A DNA stretch of 64,000 bases from Mangifera indica (Eukaryota; Streptophyta; Magnoliopsida; Sapindales; Anacardiaceae), in assembly GCF_011075055.1 (NCBI RefSeq), contig NC_058155.1, positions 8,465,537-8,529,536 on the forward strand. The letters are read 5' to 3'. Positions 1 to 11,255 of the stretch are shown here, in pieces. The notes beneath the pieces were generated by a model. That model did no database searches. It saw only the letters and a program-made list of their open reading frames with translations, and was not told where the DNA came from. A program made the position numbers and the translations under genes. Numbering within the stretch: position 1 is the stretch's first letter; each line of letters begins with the position of its first letter.

Positions 1-920
1 AGTGGTAGTTGGAAAAACTTTAGGAAAAAATATTCATTTTTGAAACTTTGGATAAAGGGAATTTATTAGATTTTTAAGCCTAGGAGGTGGGGAGGAATGT
101 GATAAATTTTTTAGTTTGTTTTAAATATTTTTGTTAAATAATAACTTTACTGTTGACATAAGGACAAAACTTTCAATTTATATTAAAACTTTCAATTAGA
201 TATAAGGACAAAATTATTATTTTAATAATATTATTAAAAAATATAATTTATTATATTTTCCCTCTAAATTTTTAAAAAACTAATAATTTTACATTTATCT
301 AAAGTTTTTTAGTTTTAAAAAATCACATTTCTCCCTTAAACCTAGGGTTTTTTACCTTACCTATCTGGTATCATCTCTAACGTTGGCAACCTTTTCTTTC
401 CACTCTAAACTGTTATCGACGTTGGTTGTCACATTTCCTCACCCTACTACAAAAGCCTATCATAACGATCATCCTCTTTTGTCATCCAAAATTTCACTCC
501 CATGTGTGATGGCCGGAGAGACTCATCGTCCAGACGATTTTTGTTTGGATTCGACGAATTGTCTAGATGATGATTTAGGATGGGAAAATGTGACAAACAA
601 CATCAACAAAGGTTTAGGGTGGAAAATGGAGGTTGCCAATAGTGGAGATGGTGGCCGAAGAGGTGAAAAAAACTCTAAGTTTGGGGGGAGGAATGTGACT
701 TTTCAAAACTGTAAAATTTTAAACAGAGATGAAGTTGTTAGTTTTTAAAACTTGAGGGAAAATAAATAAATTATATATTTTTAATAATATTATTAAAATG
801 ATGATTTTATCATTATTTATAATTGAAAATTTTAATAAAATATGGCATATGGGTGGGATTGTGAATTTTTGAAAGTTGGCTAGTGGGAGTTTACCTTGGG
901 TAGAAACAAGTGTTTTGGCC
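1..920. mobile_element. Mutator-like foldback element, copy A (left end outside window)
   Basis: Only the right end is in the window. It finishes at 920 with a degraded terminus reading CCTTGGGTAGAAACAAGTG then TTTTGGCC, the same end seen in copies C and F. The interior is AT-rich next to the end and then GC-richer, with GACGA/TCGTC-type units around 525-570. A 121-codon open frame (383-748) lies inside but has no recognisable domain and probably arises by chance. Assignment is by comparison with the other copies. Confidence 0.55.
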
Positions 921-1096
921 TAAATTTTATTAAATTGGCCACCAACATAATATGTGCCTTTAAAATATTTATTTAAAAAATAAAAGAAGTAATTGTTTGT
1001 TGTATAAGATAATTAAAAAAATGATGATAATAAGAAGTCAAATAACTATTCTACACCCAAACTTTGATGAATTAATGATTTGTTACCTTTTAAGTT

Positions 1097-1965
1097 GGCC
1101 AAAAGACTTTTTCCCACCCAAGGTTTATCCCATTCCCAAACACACACCTGTGGGGTTTCAAAAATCTAAACATCCACCCATGAGATGTTAAACTTAACTA
1201 AGACAATTAGTTATAAAAGTAAAATCGTTATTTTACTACTAAACCATAAAACCCCCCTTAGTTTGAAAAATTAATAATTTTTCTAGGATTAAATTTTGAA
1301 AAATTCATTTTCCCTTAAGGTTTTAAAATCCTCATTCCATTTTCCAGCAACCGACTCTAGCTGAGCCATCTTCTTCCTCCCTTGTCAATGATGGACGATA
1401 GCAGCTCACCAACACAAATTGACAACTAATGCAACCAGGACAACGAATCATTCGTCATCTAGAAGATGAATCATCTTATTTGTCTTGACAATAACGAAGA
1501 CGAATCGTCTAGATGAAGACGAATGATTTGTCTTTGTCTCATCTTTGTCGTTGTCAAGATGAATAAGACGATTTGTCTTCCAAACGATGAAGAATTCATT
1601 GTCCAAACGAAACTTTCGTTATCCTAGCTATGCTAATCACCGAATTATGTCGGTGAGGCTCTATTGTCCATCGTTAATGGAGGAGGAAGAAGATGGCTTG
1701 GCTGGAGCTAGTCGTCAGAAAATGAAATGAGAATTTTGAAACCTTAATGGAGAAAAGTAAATTTTTTAAAAATTAATCCATGGTGAAAATTGTTAGTTTT
1801 TTAAACTAAAAAGAAAAAATGATATAAACTTTTAAGATTTTAAGATTTAATGATAAAATAATAATTTTATCCTTAATAATTAAAAAAATTAATAGGATTT
1901 GGATGGTGGGTGTGTATTGCAAATGTGTGTTTAGGAAAGCGCTAAACCTTGGGTGGGAATAAGTC
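1097..1965. mobile_element. Mutator-like foldback element, copy B
   Basis: It starts with GGCCAAAAGACTTTTTCCCA and ends with CTTGGGTGGGAATAAGTC. A perfect 9-bp duplication, TTTTAAGTT, flanks it at 1088-1096 and 1966-1974. Nine-base target duplications are typical of Mutator-like transposons. The last eight bases expected at the right terminus (TTTTGGCC) are missing. The two halves are inverted copies: the stretch near 1345-1420 (CATCTTCTTCCTCC) pairs with the stretch near 1655-1720 (GGAGGAAGAAGATG). The centre has GACGAAT/ATTCGTC units. There is no transposase, so it is non-autonomous. Confidence 0.75.
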
Positions 1966-1974
1966 TTTTAAGTT

Positions 1975-2228
1975 TGAAAATTCTATTTTCCACTCATCCG
2001 CCAGGGACGCTGAAAACAATGAGCTTCTTGTCAGGTAGGAAGGAGGAGATGGTTGTGGTGGAGTTTGCTGCTGGCTGGGTCCAAGTAAGAGAGAGAAGCA
2101 TTAGAGAGTAAATTTAATAAATTTTATTAACAAATTTGACCGAAAGATGAAAAAAATGAAAATTTTAAACTTGAAGGATGAAAAGTCGCTGTTTCATCAA
2201 AGATAGGATGAGAAATAGTCATTTGGCC
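1975..2228. repeat. Degraded foldback-element remnant
   Basis: This stretch follows copy B directly and ends near 2206-2228 with AGAAATAGTCATTTGGCCC, similar to the right terminus of the Mutator-like family. No matching left end or target duplication is visible, so it is probably a truncated relic. Confidence 0.3.
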
Positions 2229-3499
2229 CAATAATTAAAGGAAAACACCTCCAAAGTTGACACATACAGATAGAGTTGCAAATTAATAAAAGAAGATATG
2301 TCCGAAGTCCAAGTTACGTATGAGATAGAATATTATTTCATGTCAATCAAAAGAAAGATAAAATGTTTTTATATATTAATCTACATACTTTGAGCGAATT
2401 ATCATGTTGATCAGAATCCAACTCAGATGGCAAAAAGGCATATGAGAACAAACTCTAGAAGTTAAAGTCAATTCATATATATGAACTGAAGTAATATGAA
2501 TATCCATGTATCTCTCTCGATGTTGATATTGATTAGCAATAGGCCAGGAAGTTATTTTGATCAAGCATCTGTGTGTATGCATGCATCCATGCAAATTGGT
2601 TTATGAGATTACAACATAAAAGCAGATGAATAGGAAAGAAATGAAAATGGAGCTAAAGCGGATTTGACATGACCCAAAAAAAAAAAAGACTATCAGAGAA
2701 TGCATGAGATATCTTGCAGTATATGTCGATTGCGAAACTATCTATTAACCAAATCGTAGAGGCTTCATTTCCTAACACATATTTTGATCTCGAAAGTATT
2801 TGAAAACTACGGATAGCTTCAGTGGTCATCGTCTTATTTCAAATGCTTTCAAATTATCGATGTCTACGCATGTGTATTCTAAATTTGCGTGTAATAATTA
2901 ATCTGAATTTCACATTATCTGTGAGACAATCTAACATCAAACTATCATGAGACAGACAAATAACTAAATTCACAAATTTGCAACTACTATACTAGATAAA
3001 TGAGGGTTTCACTTTGTTATGGTCCATCACTATTTAGATCCAAGCTAATTCATCTAAGATCTTTCAAGGGAGTTTATGTTATTTAAACATTAGTCTTTCA
3101 TAGGAAGACTCTTTCATTTCATTACTCAAGCTAACTCTTGGATCTATAAAAAGTCATTTTTTAATCATAAATAGTAACAATATTTTATAATAAAAATTCA
3201 CATCTAGCCAATAAAATTTAAGTAACGAATATCTTATTAAAAAATAATTGTTTTATTACATAAATACAATGATACTTAATAATATGTTATGCACCAGTTA
3301 ATAATAAGAAGAAGAAGCTAGCTGATATTTTGATTTGATTATTGTATGTGGAATTTTTTTTTGCACTACTACTATTATTATTTTTTGCAACGAAGAATTT
3401 TATATGAATAGATATATGGCAATGTCTGTTTCGCCCCCTCTATCCCTAGTTATAGTTTTCTTTGGCTCTTCCCCAGCATTAAATTTCATCTTATTATAT
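2229..3499. other. AT-rich spacer, nothing recognised
   Basis: There is no convincing coding frame, RNA gene or terminal repeat here. A short minus-strand open frame at 2376-2594 has no domain and no coding character. Confidence 0.6.
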
Positions 3500-3508
3500 T
3501 ATGTGCAA

Positions 3509-4643
3509 GGCCAAAAGACTTAGTCCCATCCTAGGTTTAATGTATTTTTAATCTTTTATCCGTGAATTTTTAAAAACTCGAATGTCTGTCCGTCATTCAA
3601 TTTCTATTAAAATTTAGTGTTAAATAGAAGGATAAAATCTTTATTTAATAAAAAATTAAGAGAATTAAAATTTTATCTCTTTTTTCCACCTTAGTTTTGA
3701 AAATTGATAATTTTTCTCTGACCTCATATTTTCTAATTTTAAAAAGTGACCTTCTGCCCCCCCTCCCCCCCAAACCCTCTTCTCTAGGGTTTCATACGTT
3801 TCAAGTTTCTCTTTTGCAGTTGTCCCCCAAATTTTTTGAAACTTTCAATCCCCCAATATATTTTTTGTTTGTTGCCCTTCTTCAGCCGACCTTTCTCCAT
3901 CCAAGCGTTGTCATCATTTTGTTCGTCAACAACATTGAAAGAGAGACAAGGAAGAGAGGATACAAAAGCGCAAAGCCTTTTGTCTCTCTCTTTGCAGATC
4001 TTTTCTTTGATGTAGCACAAAGAGTTCATGTAGGTTTTCATTCATGATTTCATGGTCTAGCGATGAGACTTTTGTTCGTGATGCACACCAGAGAAGTTTG
4101 CTAGGTTGTCAGCCCCTTCTAGTGCGATCAAGACTCACAAAGAAATTAGCACCAAGGCAGAGACGAACACCTCTGCATTTATGTGGCCTCTCTTCCTTGT
4201 CTCTCTCTCAGTGTTGTTGATGAACAAATGATGGCAATGGCTCAGACGAAGAGAGGCAACCAGAGACGAAGGGAGAGGTGGCCAAAAAAAGGATAGTTGA
4301 CAAGAACTATATGAGGGGAGGGGGATTTCAAAATTTTTGGGGGTTAGCTGCAAAAGAGAAACTTGAAAAGTATGAAACCCTATAAGAGCGGGTGGAAATG
4401 TTATTTTTCAAAATTGAAAAATATGAGGTCAAGGGGGAAATCGTCAGTTTCAAAAATTAAAATGGAAAAAAAGATAAAATTTTAGTTATTTCAAATTGTT
4501 TATTAAATAACAATTTTATCTTTTTATTTTACATCAAATTTTAATAGAAGTTGGATAATAAGTAGATATAGGGGTTTTTGAAATTTCATGGATAAAAGTT
4601 TTAAAATACATTAAACCTTGGGTGGGAATAAGTCTTTTTGGCC
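3509..4643. mobile_element. Mutator-like foldback element, copy C
   Basis: It starts with GGCCAAAAGACTTAGTCCCA and ends with CTTGGGTGGGAATAAGTC then TTTTTGGCC. The flanks are TATGTGCAA (3500-3508) and TATGGGCAA (4644-4652), a 9-bp target duplication with one change. The arms are inverted copies over most of their length. As a result a plus-strand frame (3697-4047) and a minus-strand frame (4135-4353) encode related peptides sharing ERETRKRG. That resemblance is a product of the foldback, not two genes. Confidence 0.8.
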
Positions 4644-4652
4644 TATGGGCAA

Positions 4653-5332
4653 TTATCAATGTCACAACCCAAATCATAGAAGTGCTTCAGCGTACAGAAA
4701 CTTCTCTTTTTGGTCATTCTTTACACTCAGCTTTTGTATATATATAATCTTCCGTGTTTTGGAAAAAGAGAACAGATTGAAGTATTTAACTCTTATTTTA
4801 TGTTGTTTTTCATGATAGAATAATGTCTATGAATAAACAAGATGATCTGATAGTTAGATTAGAAACAGAGTATGTAATTGAAAAAAGAAAGTTTCACTTT
4901 TCATTTTCTACCCAAAAAAAAGGCGTGTGCGTTATAATATATAAAGGAGGGTGATCAATGAAGCAAAAAACAGTCAAAAGCTGGGAGATACTTACAAAAT
5001 ACTTTCAATACCTCTGTATTGGGAGCCAAGGAGCAAAAGAAAAGGTGTTTATTTATATTATCATGTCAATGGCCTTGTGATCAATCAAACTTAATGGACT
5101 GGTCAAAAGAGCAAAGTGGATATATATGTGTATCTCACTCTGTCAACAATCTTTGTTCATATGTAATGAAAGGAAAGCGCAAAATGAGTATCTCCTATTC
5201 ATTTCAAAGTGCTGGGAATAAAGCTATACTTTTGCGTCAAAGATTACTTGGGTGAAAAAGTATACAATATATCATATCAAAATTATATTCAAAGAAGAAA
5301 GTTTGTTTGAATTTTACTTGCACTAAGGGCAG
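4653..5332. other. Spacer, nothing recognised
   Basis: Small open frames at 4618-4815 and 5019-5255 show no domain. No repeat termini were seen. Confidence 0.5.
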
Positions 5333-6768
5333 TCATTGTCTCAAAAGAGCTGCTATCTTCTTTAGAACAAGCGCCACACCCATCCGAGGAGATAATCTAG
5401 GTAGAGTTTCCTGAAAGAAAGATTTTCAGTGAAATGAATAAGATGATGGGTTCTTTGAATGATCACCTCCAAAACATTGACCTTATGAATTCATAGATAT
5501 TAAAAACTAAACTTGCGCTTCTAGTATTATGCTTAACTAAGTTTTTCTGGCATTTCGAGTCACCACATTGATGTCCTCACTAGTTATTGATCTCTATTAA
5601 GTAGTTTGTGCTTGACAGTCACAGGGTTTCATTCATTAAAACAAAATTTAGGTTGTTTAGAATCACAATACCAAATGATAAATGTATAAAGCACAGTAAG
5701 GCATGCAAATTCAAGAGCGAAAAGCAAAACATGAGAGGATGAAATGAAGCATTGACTTGATATCAAGCCCAATTCGGAAACAATAGAGTACATATGGACT
5801 GTTGCTGCCTCTTTTTTTTACGCAAAAACAAAGTCCTTTGATTCCTTTCCCGTGATTTTAAAATAGCCTCTCGGCAGGGATCATAATCACATAAATGAAA
5901 ATATTTTCAACAGTAATCATACTTGACAAGAACAACAGGACAAATAGAACCTCTAATAAAAAAAATACATGTTCTGATGCAAGATGGAGTCTGCAGAGGC
6001 ATTCCCATCAACATTTATTGTCTATATTAGCTCACAAATCACTATATTTATTGCAGCTCAGCATATGCCTTACCTTGCGTTGGAGTATTAATTGAACTCC
6101 ATTGAATCTCAATAGTAAACTAGTTAAAACCAGCTATAAGAACCCATACAACATTTTTGGGGCATCTCAAGTTTCGTATGGCATATTTCCTATTTAAAAA
6201 AATTACCAGATAGTTTGAATATCTAGTGATTTTTCTAAAGTTGACGGGAATATGAAAGATATGAATTAGCAAAGTCCTCCATTAGACAGATTGGCCCAAG
6301 CCCAGAATGCAGATATGACTTCCCTCCCATTTTTTCAGATCATCTAATCAAAGTGTAAGTCATGCATTGTTCCAGTTAATTTTCATCTTGATTTCCTCTG
6401 TCCAGAACATCTATGTACATACGATTAATCTGTAGAAAAAAGTCACCATGACATCAAAATCCTGTAAATCAGAGCCTAAACTGCTGGAATTTGATGGTAG
6501 ATAGAACCTTCTCCAAAGGCATATGTTTAAGCGATCCTTCATCTTCATAATAGTTCAACGTAGCAAGCAAGCCATATGAAAATTGGATTCCTATTCATAA
6601 TGGGAACAGTTGCTTTGGACAGGGAGACAGGCCAAGAAATGAGCATAATTAGAATATAATGATCACTATCTGAGAATTAAGATTTAAGATGGTGGGCATG
6701 CTTACTTTCAAGATTAACATGGAATTGCCACTGATAAGCTCCTTTATCAGAGAAAAACTAGCATCAGC
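5333..6768 (-). pseudogene. Exon-like blocks of an unidentified split gene or gene remnant
   Basis: Reading the minus strand gives several short open blocks bounded by good splice signals. Block 1 (6768-6706) has 21 codons in phase 0, after CTAG and before GTAAGC (ADASFSLIKELISGN...). Block 2 is about 6590-6490 and contains YGLLATLNYYEDEG, but its frame does not join block 1 cleanly. Block 3 (6133-6074) has 20 codons in phase 0, between ATAG and GTAAGG (LVLTSLLLRFNGVQLILQRK). Block 4 (5410-5333) follows TTTCAG and ends in TGA (ETLPRLSPRMG...LLRQ). Blocks 3 and 4 join in frame. Another open stretch near 6431 reads INRMYIDVLDRGN. I recognise no family. It may be a live small-exon gene I cannot assemble, or a decayed one. 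Confidence 0.3.
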
Positions 6769-7470
6769 CTAGAAATGCATTATTAGGATGTGTCACCAAG
6801 TTCACACTTTCTTCACTACTTTCTAATTGCTTTTCACTCAGATTGCCAAATACGTTCAGTGTAGCCAAATGTAAAAGTCAAATGTCAATTCTAATTTGCA
6901 GTGCTCGTTTATGTAGAGGACTCCTTAATTATAAGGACCTCAAACACAATTGAATATCAATAACACAAGTCTTAAAGCATTTGCAGAAAACCAAAGGCAA
7001 TACACAGTAGGAAGAAAGAAGATTGAGACAGGGAAAACAGAATATAACTGGCAATTATTATCTTTGATATTTTACCAGTATACTTTTATATGCTATAGTT
7101 TTACACAATTTTTTATTATTACAAATTTTAGGCAGAAAAATTTCTTCTCCTTGTAATGAGAATTATTCTATCTTTCCCACCCCCATTTATGCATACGACT
7201 CAATTCAACTAATTTGAATGGGTATTCATCCCTTATTAGATATAACAGTAGATTGTATTGGGTCAATTCTAGTATAGTTTGTTGTATTTAAAAGTTAAGT
7301 TATGTTTAGGCCCATCATGCCTAAGAGTTAGATGATTCATAATATTTATATATTTTACATATTTTTTTATTGTTTATCAATTTATTAATTTTTTTATTCT
7401 TTTAATGAACATTGTCTAACTAGTCTATGAGCCTTGACCTAAGACCTATAGTATAGTTTGTATGACCTTT
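6769..7470. other. AT-rich spacer
   Basis: This could contain further upstream exons of the unidentified minus-strand blocks, but none could be supported. Nothing else was recognised. Confidence 0.4.
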
Positions 7471-7898
7471 GGGGTCCGTTTAGTTAAGAGATTTAAAGAT
7501 TATCTTAATAATCTATCTTTTATTACTTTAATTATTTTTATTTGGTTTGCAAAGTAATCTTTTATTATCAATGGTGTGTGAGAGGTATATCATGATAATC
7601 GTAATTATTATTATTATTTTATCCTTACTTATTAATTTTTTAGGACAAAATTATCCTCAATATTTAATTAAAATAATAAATAATATAAAAAACATTTTTA
7701 TACATATTAATTTTTTATATAATAAATAAAATAATATATTAATATTTTTTTAGTACTTCTAATCAAACAAAATAATTATTTATATATAAAAATTTTACAA
7801 ACATAACTAAATATAATAATAAATTTATTACTAATAATTTTTAAAATAATTTATCTTCAAAATAATTGTAATAAAACATCCTCTAACCAAATGCCGCC
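7471..7898. mobile_element. Tourist-like MITE, copy 1
   Basis: It begins GGGGTCCGTTTAGTTAAG and ends CTAACCAAATGCCGCC, imperfect inverted termini of the GGNGGCGTTTGGTT type found in PIF/Harbinger-derived Tourist-like MITEs. The interior carries the family phrases also found in copies 2 and 4, such as AATAATTATTTATAT and AAAATAATTTATCTTCAA. It has no coding capacity. Confidence 0.6.
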
Positions 7899-9598
7899 TA
7901 AGCTTTATATGACCGGCAATTTTACCAGTTATGATTCCGTGAACCATGCCAAAAATTGGGCCTGGGCTGCTGCTTCAAATGCAACAGCTGCAAAACTGAA
8001 ACGGTAATGCAGATGCCAAGCGACACGATACTAAACTGTGCTACTCTAGTAATTGGTCACTACACTGACTTCCCTCATCTCTGCTTTCCTGTGTCGGCAA
8101 AGAGATTGCTCAAATAGTCTAAAAAAACTGCTGGAAAAGAGAGTAAAATCTGATAGAAAATCTGGCAAGGACTTCCGGTGAAAAAGAAACCAAGGCAAAA
8201 TCCTTGCAAGGCCGACGTAGAGAGAGAAGATTGGTTGTTTGAAAGAGCTGTGCATGAAAAAAAAAAAAAAAAACCTCTAACCCATTTTTAAAATTGAGGG
8301 GTACAAGAGTAAAAAGATTTTTCGCCTTATTAACTCGACTAGTTTGTGATTAAAGCCAAACAGACAGAACAAACTCTTCTTTTGGTCGTAGCAGTAGTGA
8401 TCCCTAGCCTATCATTTATCTCTTCATTGGTTGTTCGTTCTTCTTTTTTAGTTTCTCCAATGTCTGGCATCGTCGGCTTAGCCATCTGTTATTCACAATG
8501 TTCAAGATTGTGCTAGCCATCGTGTCTGATCGAGTTCCTTGTTTGCAAGATCTACCACTTGTGTGTCATTTTGGTAAAAGTCACTGTCTCACTTTTACCC
8601 AATGTTCTTACACTGTTCGGCTACTCTGGAACTTCCTCACCTTGATATATGGGATTCGAGGATGGGATTCTACTCATACCTGGATGTTGTTTTTACTAAA
8701 TTTAAGTTAATAATAGAAAAAAAAATTTCATGTTCTGTTTTATTTTATTGTTTATTGTTTGCATAAGATCACAACTCTAACATATACCTTCAACAATATC
8801 CTACCACCCAAAATTCCGGCCACCATCCACTGAATCTACCATTCAAAACAAACCTAAATAAAAACCAATCTCTACAAAAACACTAAACCCATATCAACTA
8901 TCAACACATCCCCATCAACAAATGCAAACCACGGCCATCGGAAAACTCAAAATCCTACAATCTCAGTGCAGTCGGTGGTCATAGTAGCTGCCTTGTGAGG
9001 CTCCTCACAAGGCCATAGTTGCGTCCTTCTTTGAGTCGTCTTTTGGCCACAACTACAGAATCACAAGGCGGCAACTATCTGGCTCTTGCAATGGTGGGGT
9101 TACTATATATTGGGCACTAAGAAGCTGGCCCCTCTGGCGTGGCTGCTATCTTATTGAAAGAGAAAGAAAGATCAGGAGCCAGAGGGGAAGTGAGAAAGGA
9201 GAAGAAGAATGAGAAATGAGGTGGCGATGAAGAATAAATAAACTGACGATTGGCATACTTTTGAGTATATAAATTATATATCATTTTATAATTAAATAAA
9301 ATTTTAAATTAATCATAGAATAATATTTGATTAAGAACTTATCCTTTCACAAAATCTTTAGGAAAAAAAAAGGGTTTTTTTCTTTCTGCAATTTATTGAC
9401 CCAACAACGAGCACTCACATTTTTTTTTAAGTAATGAGAGACTATTTAAATTGAATTATTTTTTAAAGTTAAATCAATCACATCGAACAGGAAAAATTAT
9501 ATTAATTAACTTTAAAATTATCAAATTAAATTACTCAAAACTATAATCTTAATATACCATCGATTCCTAAAAATTTGAGTCTAAACTCTTCACTTTAA
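7899..9598. other. Spacer with a GC-richer block of unknown origin
   Basis: The stretch from about 8780 to 9240 is GC-richer than its surroundings and reads like the interior of a degraded repeat (for example GGCCCCTCTGGCG near 9138 and GAGCCAGAGGGG near 9176). No termini were found. On the minus strand near 7930-8015 a short open stretch follows TTTTGCAG and ends before GTAAAA, so it might be an isolated exon. Open frames at 8046-8255 and 8498-8710 have no domain. Confidence 0.35.
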
Positions 9599-10080
9599 GG
9601 AGGCGTTTGGTTCTTGGATTTTAAGATTACCTTGGTAATCTATTTTTTATTCCTTTGTTTGATTTGTCAGTAATAAAATATTACAGTAATCTTCTATTAC
9701 CAATACTGACATGGGAGGTAATATAGGTGGTAATATGATTACCACCTTCACCTTAGGTATTTAAAGATTACCAAGGTAATCTTGATTTTATTATAATTAT
9801 ATTATTATTTATTAATTTTTTGAGACAAAAATAAATTTATTTTTAATTAATATGATAAATAATATAAAAAATATTTTAAAATAATTATATTCAAGGGCAT
9901 TTAAGTAAAATAATTTATTAATAATCTTTTATTACCTTTAACCAAACATAATAATTATTTATACCTATCAAATTTTATCAAACATAGTAATAATTTATAT
10001 CCAGTAATCTTCTAAGTAATCTATCTTCAAGGTAATCTTTCTATTTTGGTAATAAAACATTACCCAAACTAAACGCCCCC
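9599..10080. mobile_element. Tourist-like MITE, copy 2 (best preserved)
   Basis: It runs from GGAGGCGTTTGGTT to AACTAAACGCCCCC and is flanked by TAA on both sides (9596-9598 and 10081-10083). A 3-bp TAA/TTA duplication is the hallmark of PIF/Harbinger and Tourist elements. It is 482 bp, very AT-rich and non-coding. Repeated GGTAATCTT/AAGATTACC units occur at both ends. Confidence 0.8.
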
Positions 10081-10083
10081 TAA

Positions 10084-10602
10084 AAGATTATTTGGTTGAA
10101 GGCTAATAAAGATTATTATAATACTTTATTTTTATTATTTATATTATTTTATTTAGTTTTTTAATAATAAAATAAAATAATAATATTATTTTATTAATAC
10201 TAATGTGACAGATAATATAAGTAAATATCTAATTACTATCTCCCTCTTAAGTACTAAAAAAAAAACAAAGTAATTTTGATTTTATTATAATTTTATTTTT
10301 ATTTCTTAATTTTCAGGACTAAAATACGCTTACTTTTAATTAATATAATAAATTATATAAAATATATTTTAAAATAATTATATCTAAAATATTTAAGTAA
10401 AATAATATCTTAATTTTCTTATATAAATTTTATTTAAACATAATAATTATTTATATTTATTAATTTTTATCAAATCTATTAATTTTTATTAAATTTTATC
10501 AAATATAACAATTATTTATATTTAATAATCTTTTAAATAATTTATCTTTAATTTTAATTTTTTTATTTTTATAATAAAATATTATTCAAATCAAACTTTC
10601 TT
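10084..10602. mobile_element. Tourist-like MITE, copy 3 (degraded)
   Basis: This follows copy 2 directly and repeats the same internal order of phrases (ACAGATAATATAAGTAAAT, TTTTAATTAATATAATAAAT, AATAATTATTTATATTTA). Both termini are worn. Two family members side by side suggest one inserted next to or into the other. Confidence 0.5.
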
Positions 10603-10659
10603 TAAAACCTTACTCGATTTGTCACGGACGCCCGCTCCGTGGTCTCCGTTAGGGTTAGA

Positions 10660-10992
10660 TTTGAGCCAAGCTAAGCTCGGCTCGTAGCCAGCTCAGGCTC
10701 GATTCGGTCTATTTATGGTCGGTTTGAGTTCAGCTCGAGCTCAACTAGAGCTGAACTCAGCTCGGCTCAGGTTCGACTTGTTTTTGACTCAACTCGTTTA
10801 CGGCTCAGTTCAGCTCATTTTTCATATTAAAACGACATCATTTTGTGTATATATATGGATTAAAATAACATCGTTTTGTATAAAAAAATTTTAAAAAATA
10901 TCTACCAAGCCAATCCGAGCCAGTTCAAACTCGGTTCGAGCTCGATCGAGTCGAGCAGAGTCTGACTCGTTTCAGGCTCGAACCGAGCCCTA
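10660..10992. mobile_element. hAT-like MITE, copy 1
   Basis: The element is 333 bp. It starts TAGGGTTAGATTTGAGCC and ends GGCTCGAACCGAGCCCTA. The flanks GTCTCCGT (10652-10659) and GTCTCGGT (10993-11000) form an 8-bp duplication with one change, as expected for hAT transposons. The arms are rich in GAGCTCG/CGAGCTC units. The centre has AAAACGACATCATTTTG followed by AAATAACATCGTTTTG. It is non-coding. Confidence 0.75.
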
Positions 10993-11034
10993 GTCTCGGT
11001 GCACCCGTTCCAGGCGTTCTTGTACTGTATATGC

Positions 11035-11042
11035 TATAAATT
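11035..11042 (+). promoter_or_regulatory. Possible TATA box of the aminoacylase gene
   Basis: TATAAATT lies about 215 bp before the aminoacylase start codon. In such AT-rich DNA it could be chance. Confidence 0.25.
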
Positions 11043-11255
11043 TTATATGATTTTGTTTGTTGAGATTTGAGATTGCTCAGCATTGTTTCAATTTTTTTTT
11101 ATTTATAAAATATTCGTTATCAATTTGTAAATCCGATCATCATATTCATTCAAACATCATCAAATTTGAACTTGTAATAATTCAACTTCCAGAGTCAATG
11201 GCTCTTCAATTTTAAGAATATCTACTTTTCGATCTCCCGTTTCATCTACCTAACC

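Noticed and set aside
383..748. 121-codon open frame near the window start
   Set aside because: It lies inside a Mutator-like element, has no domain, and sits on a worn GACGA-type core.
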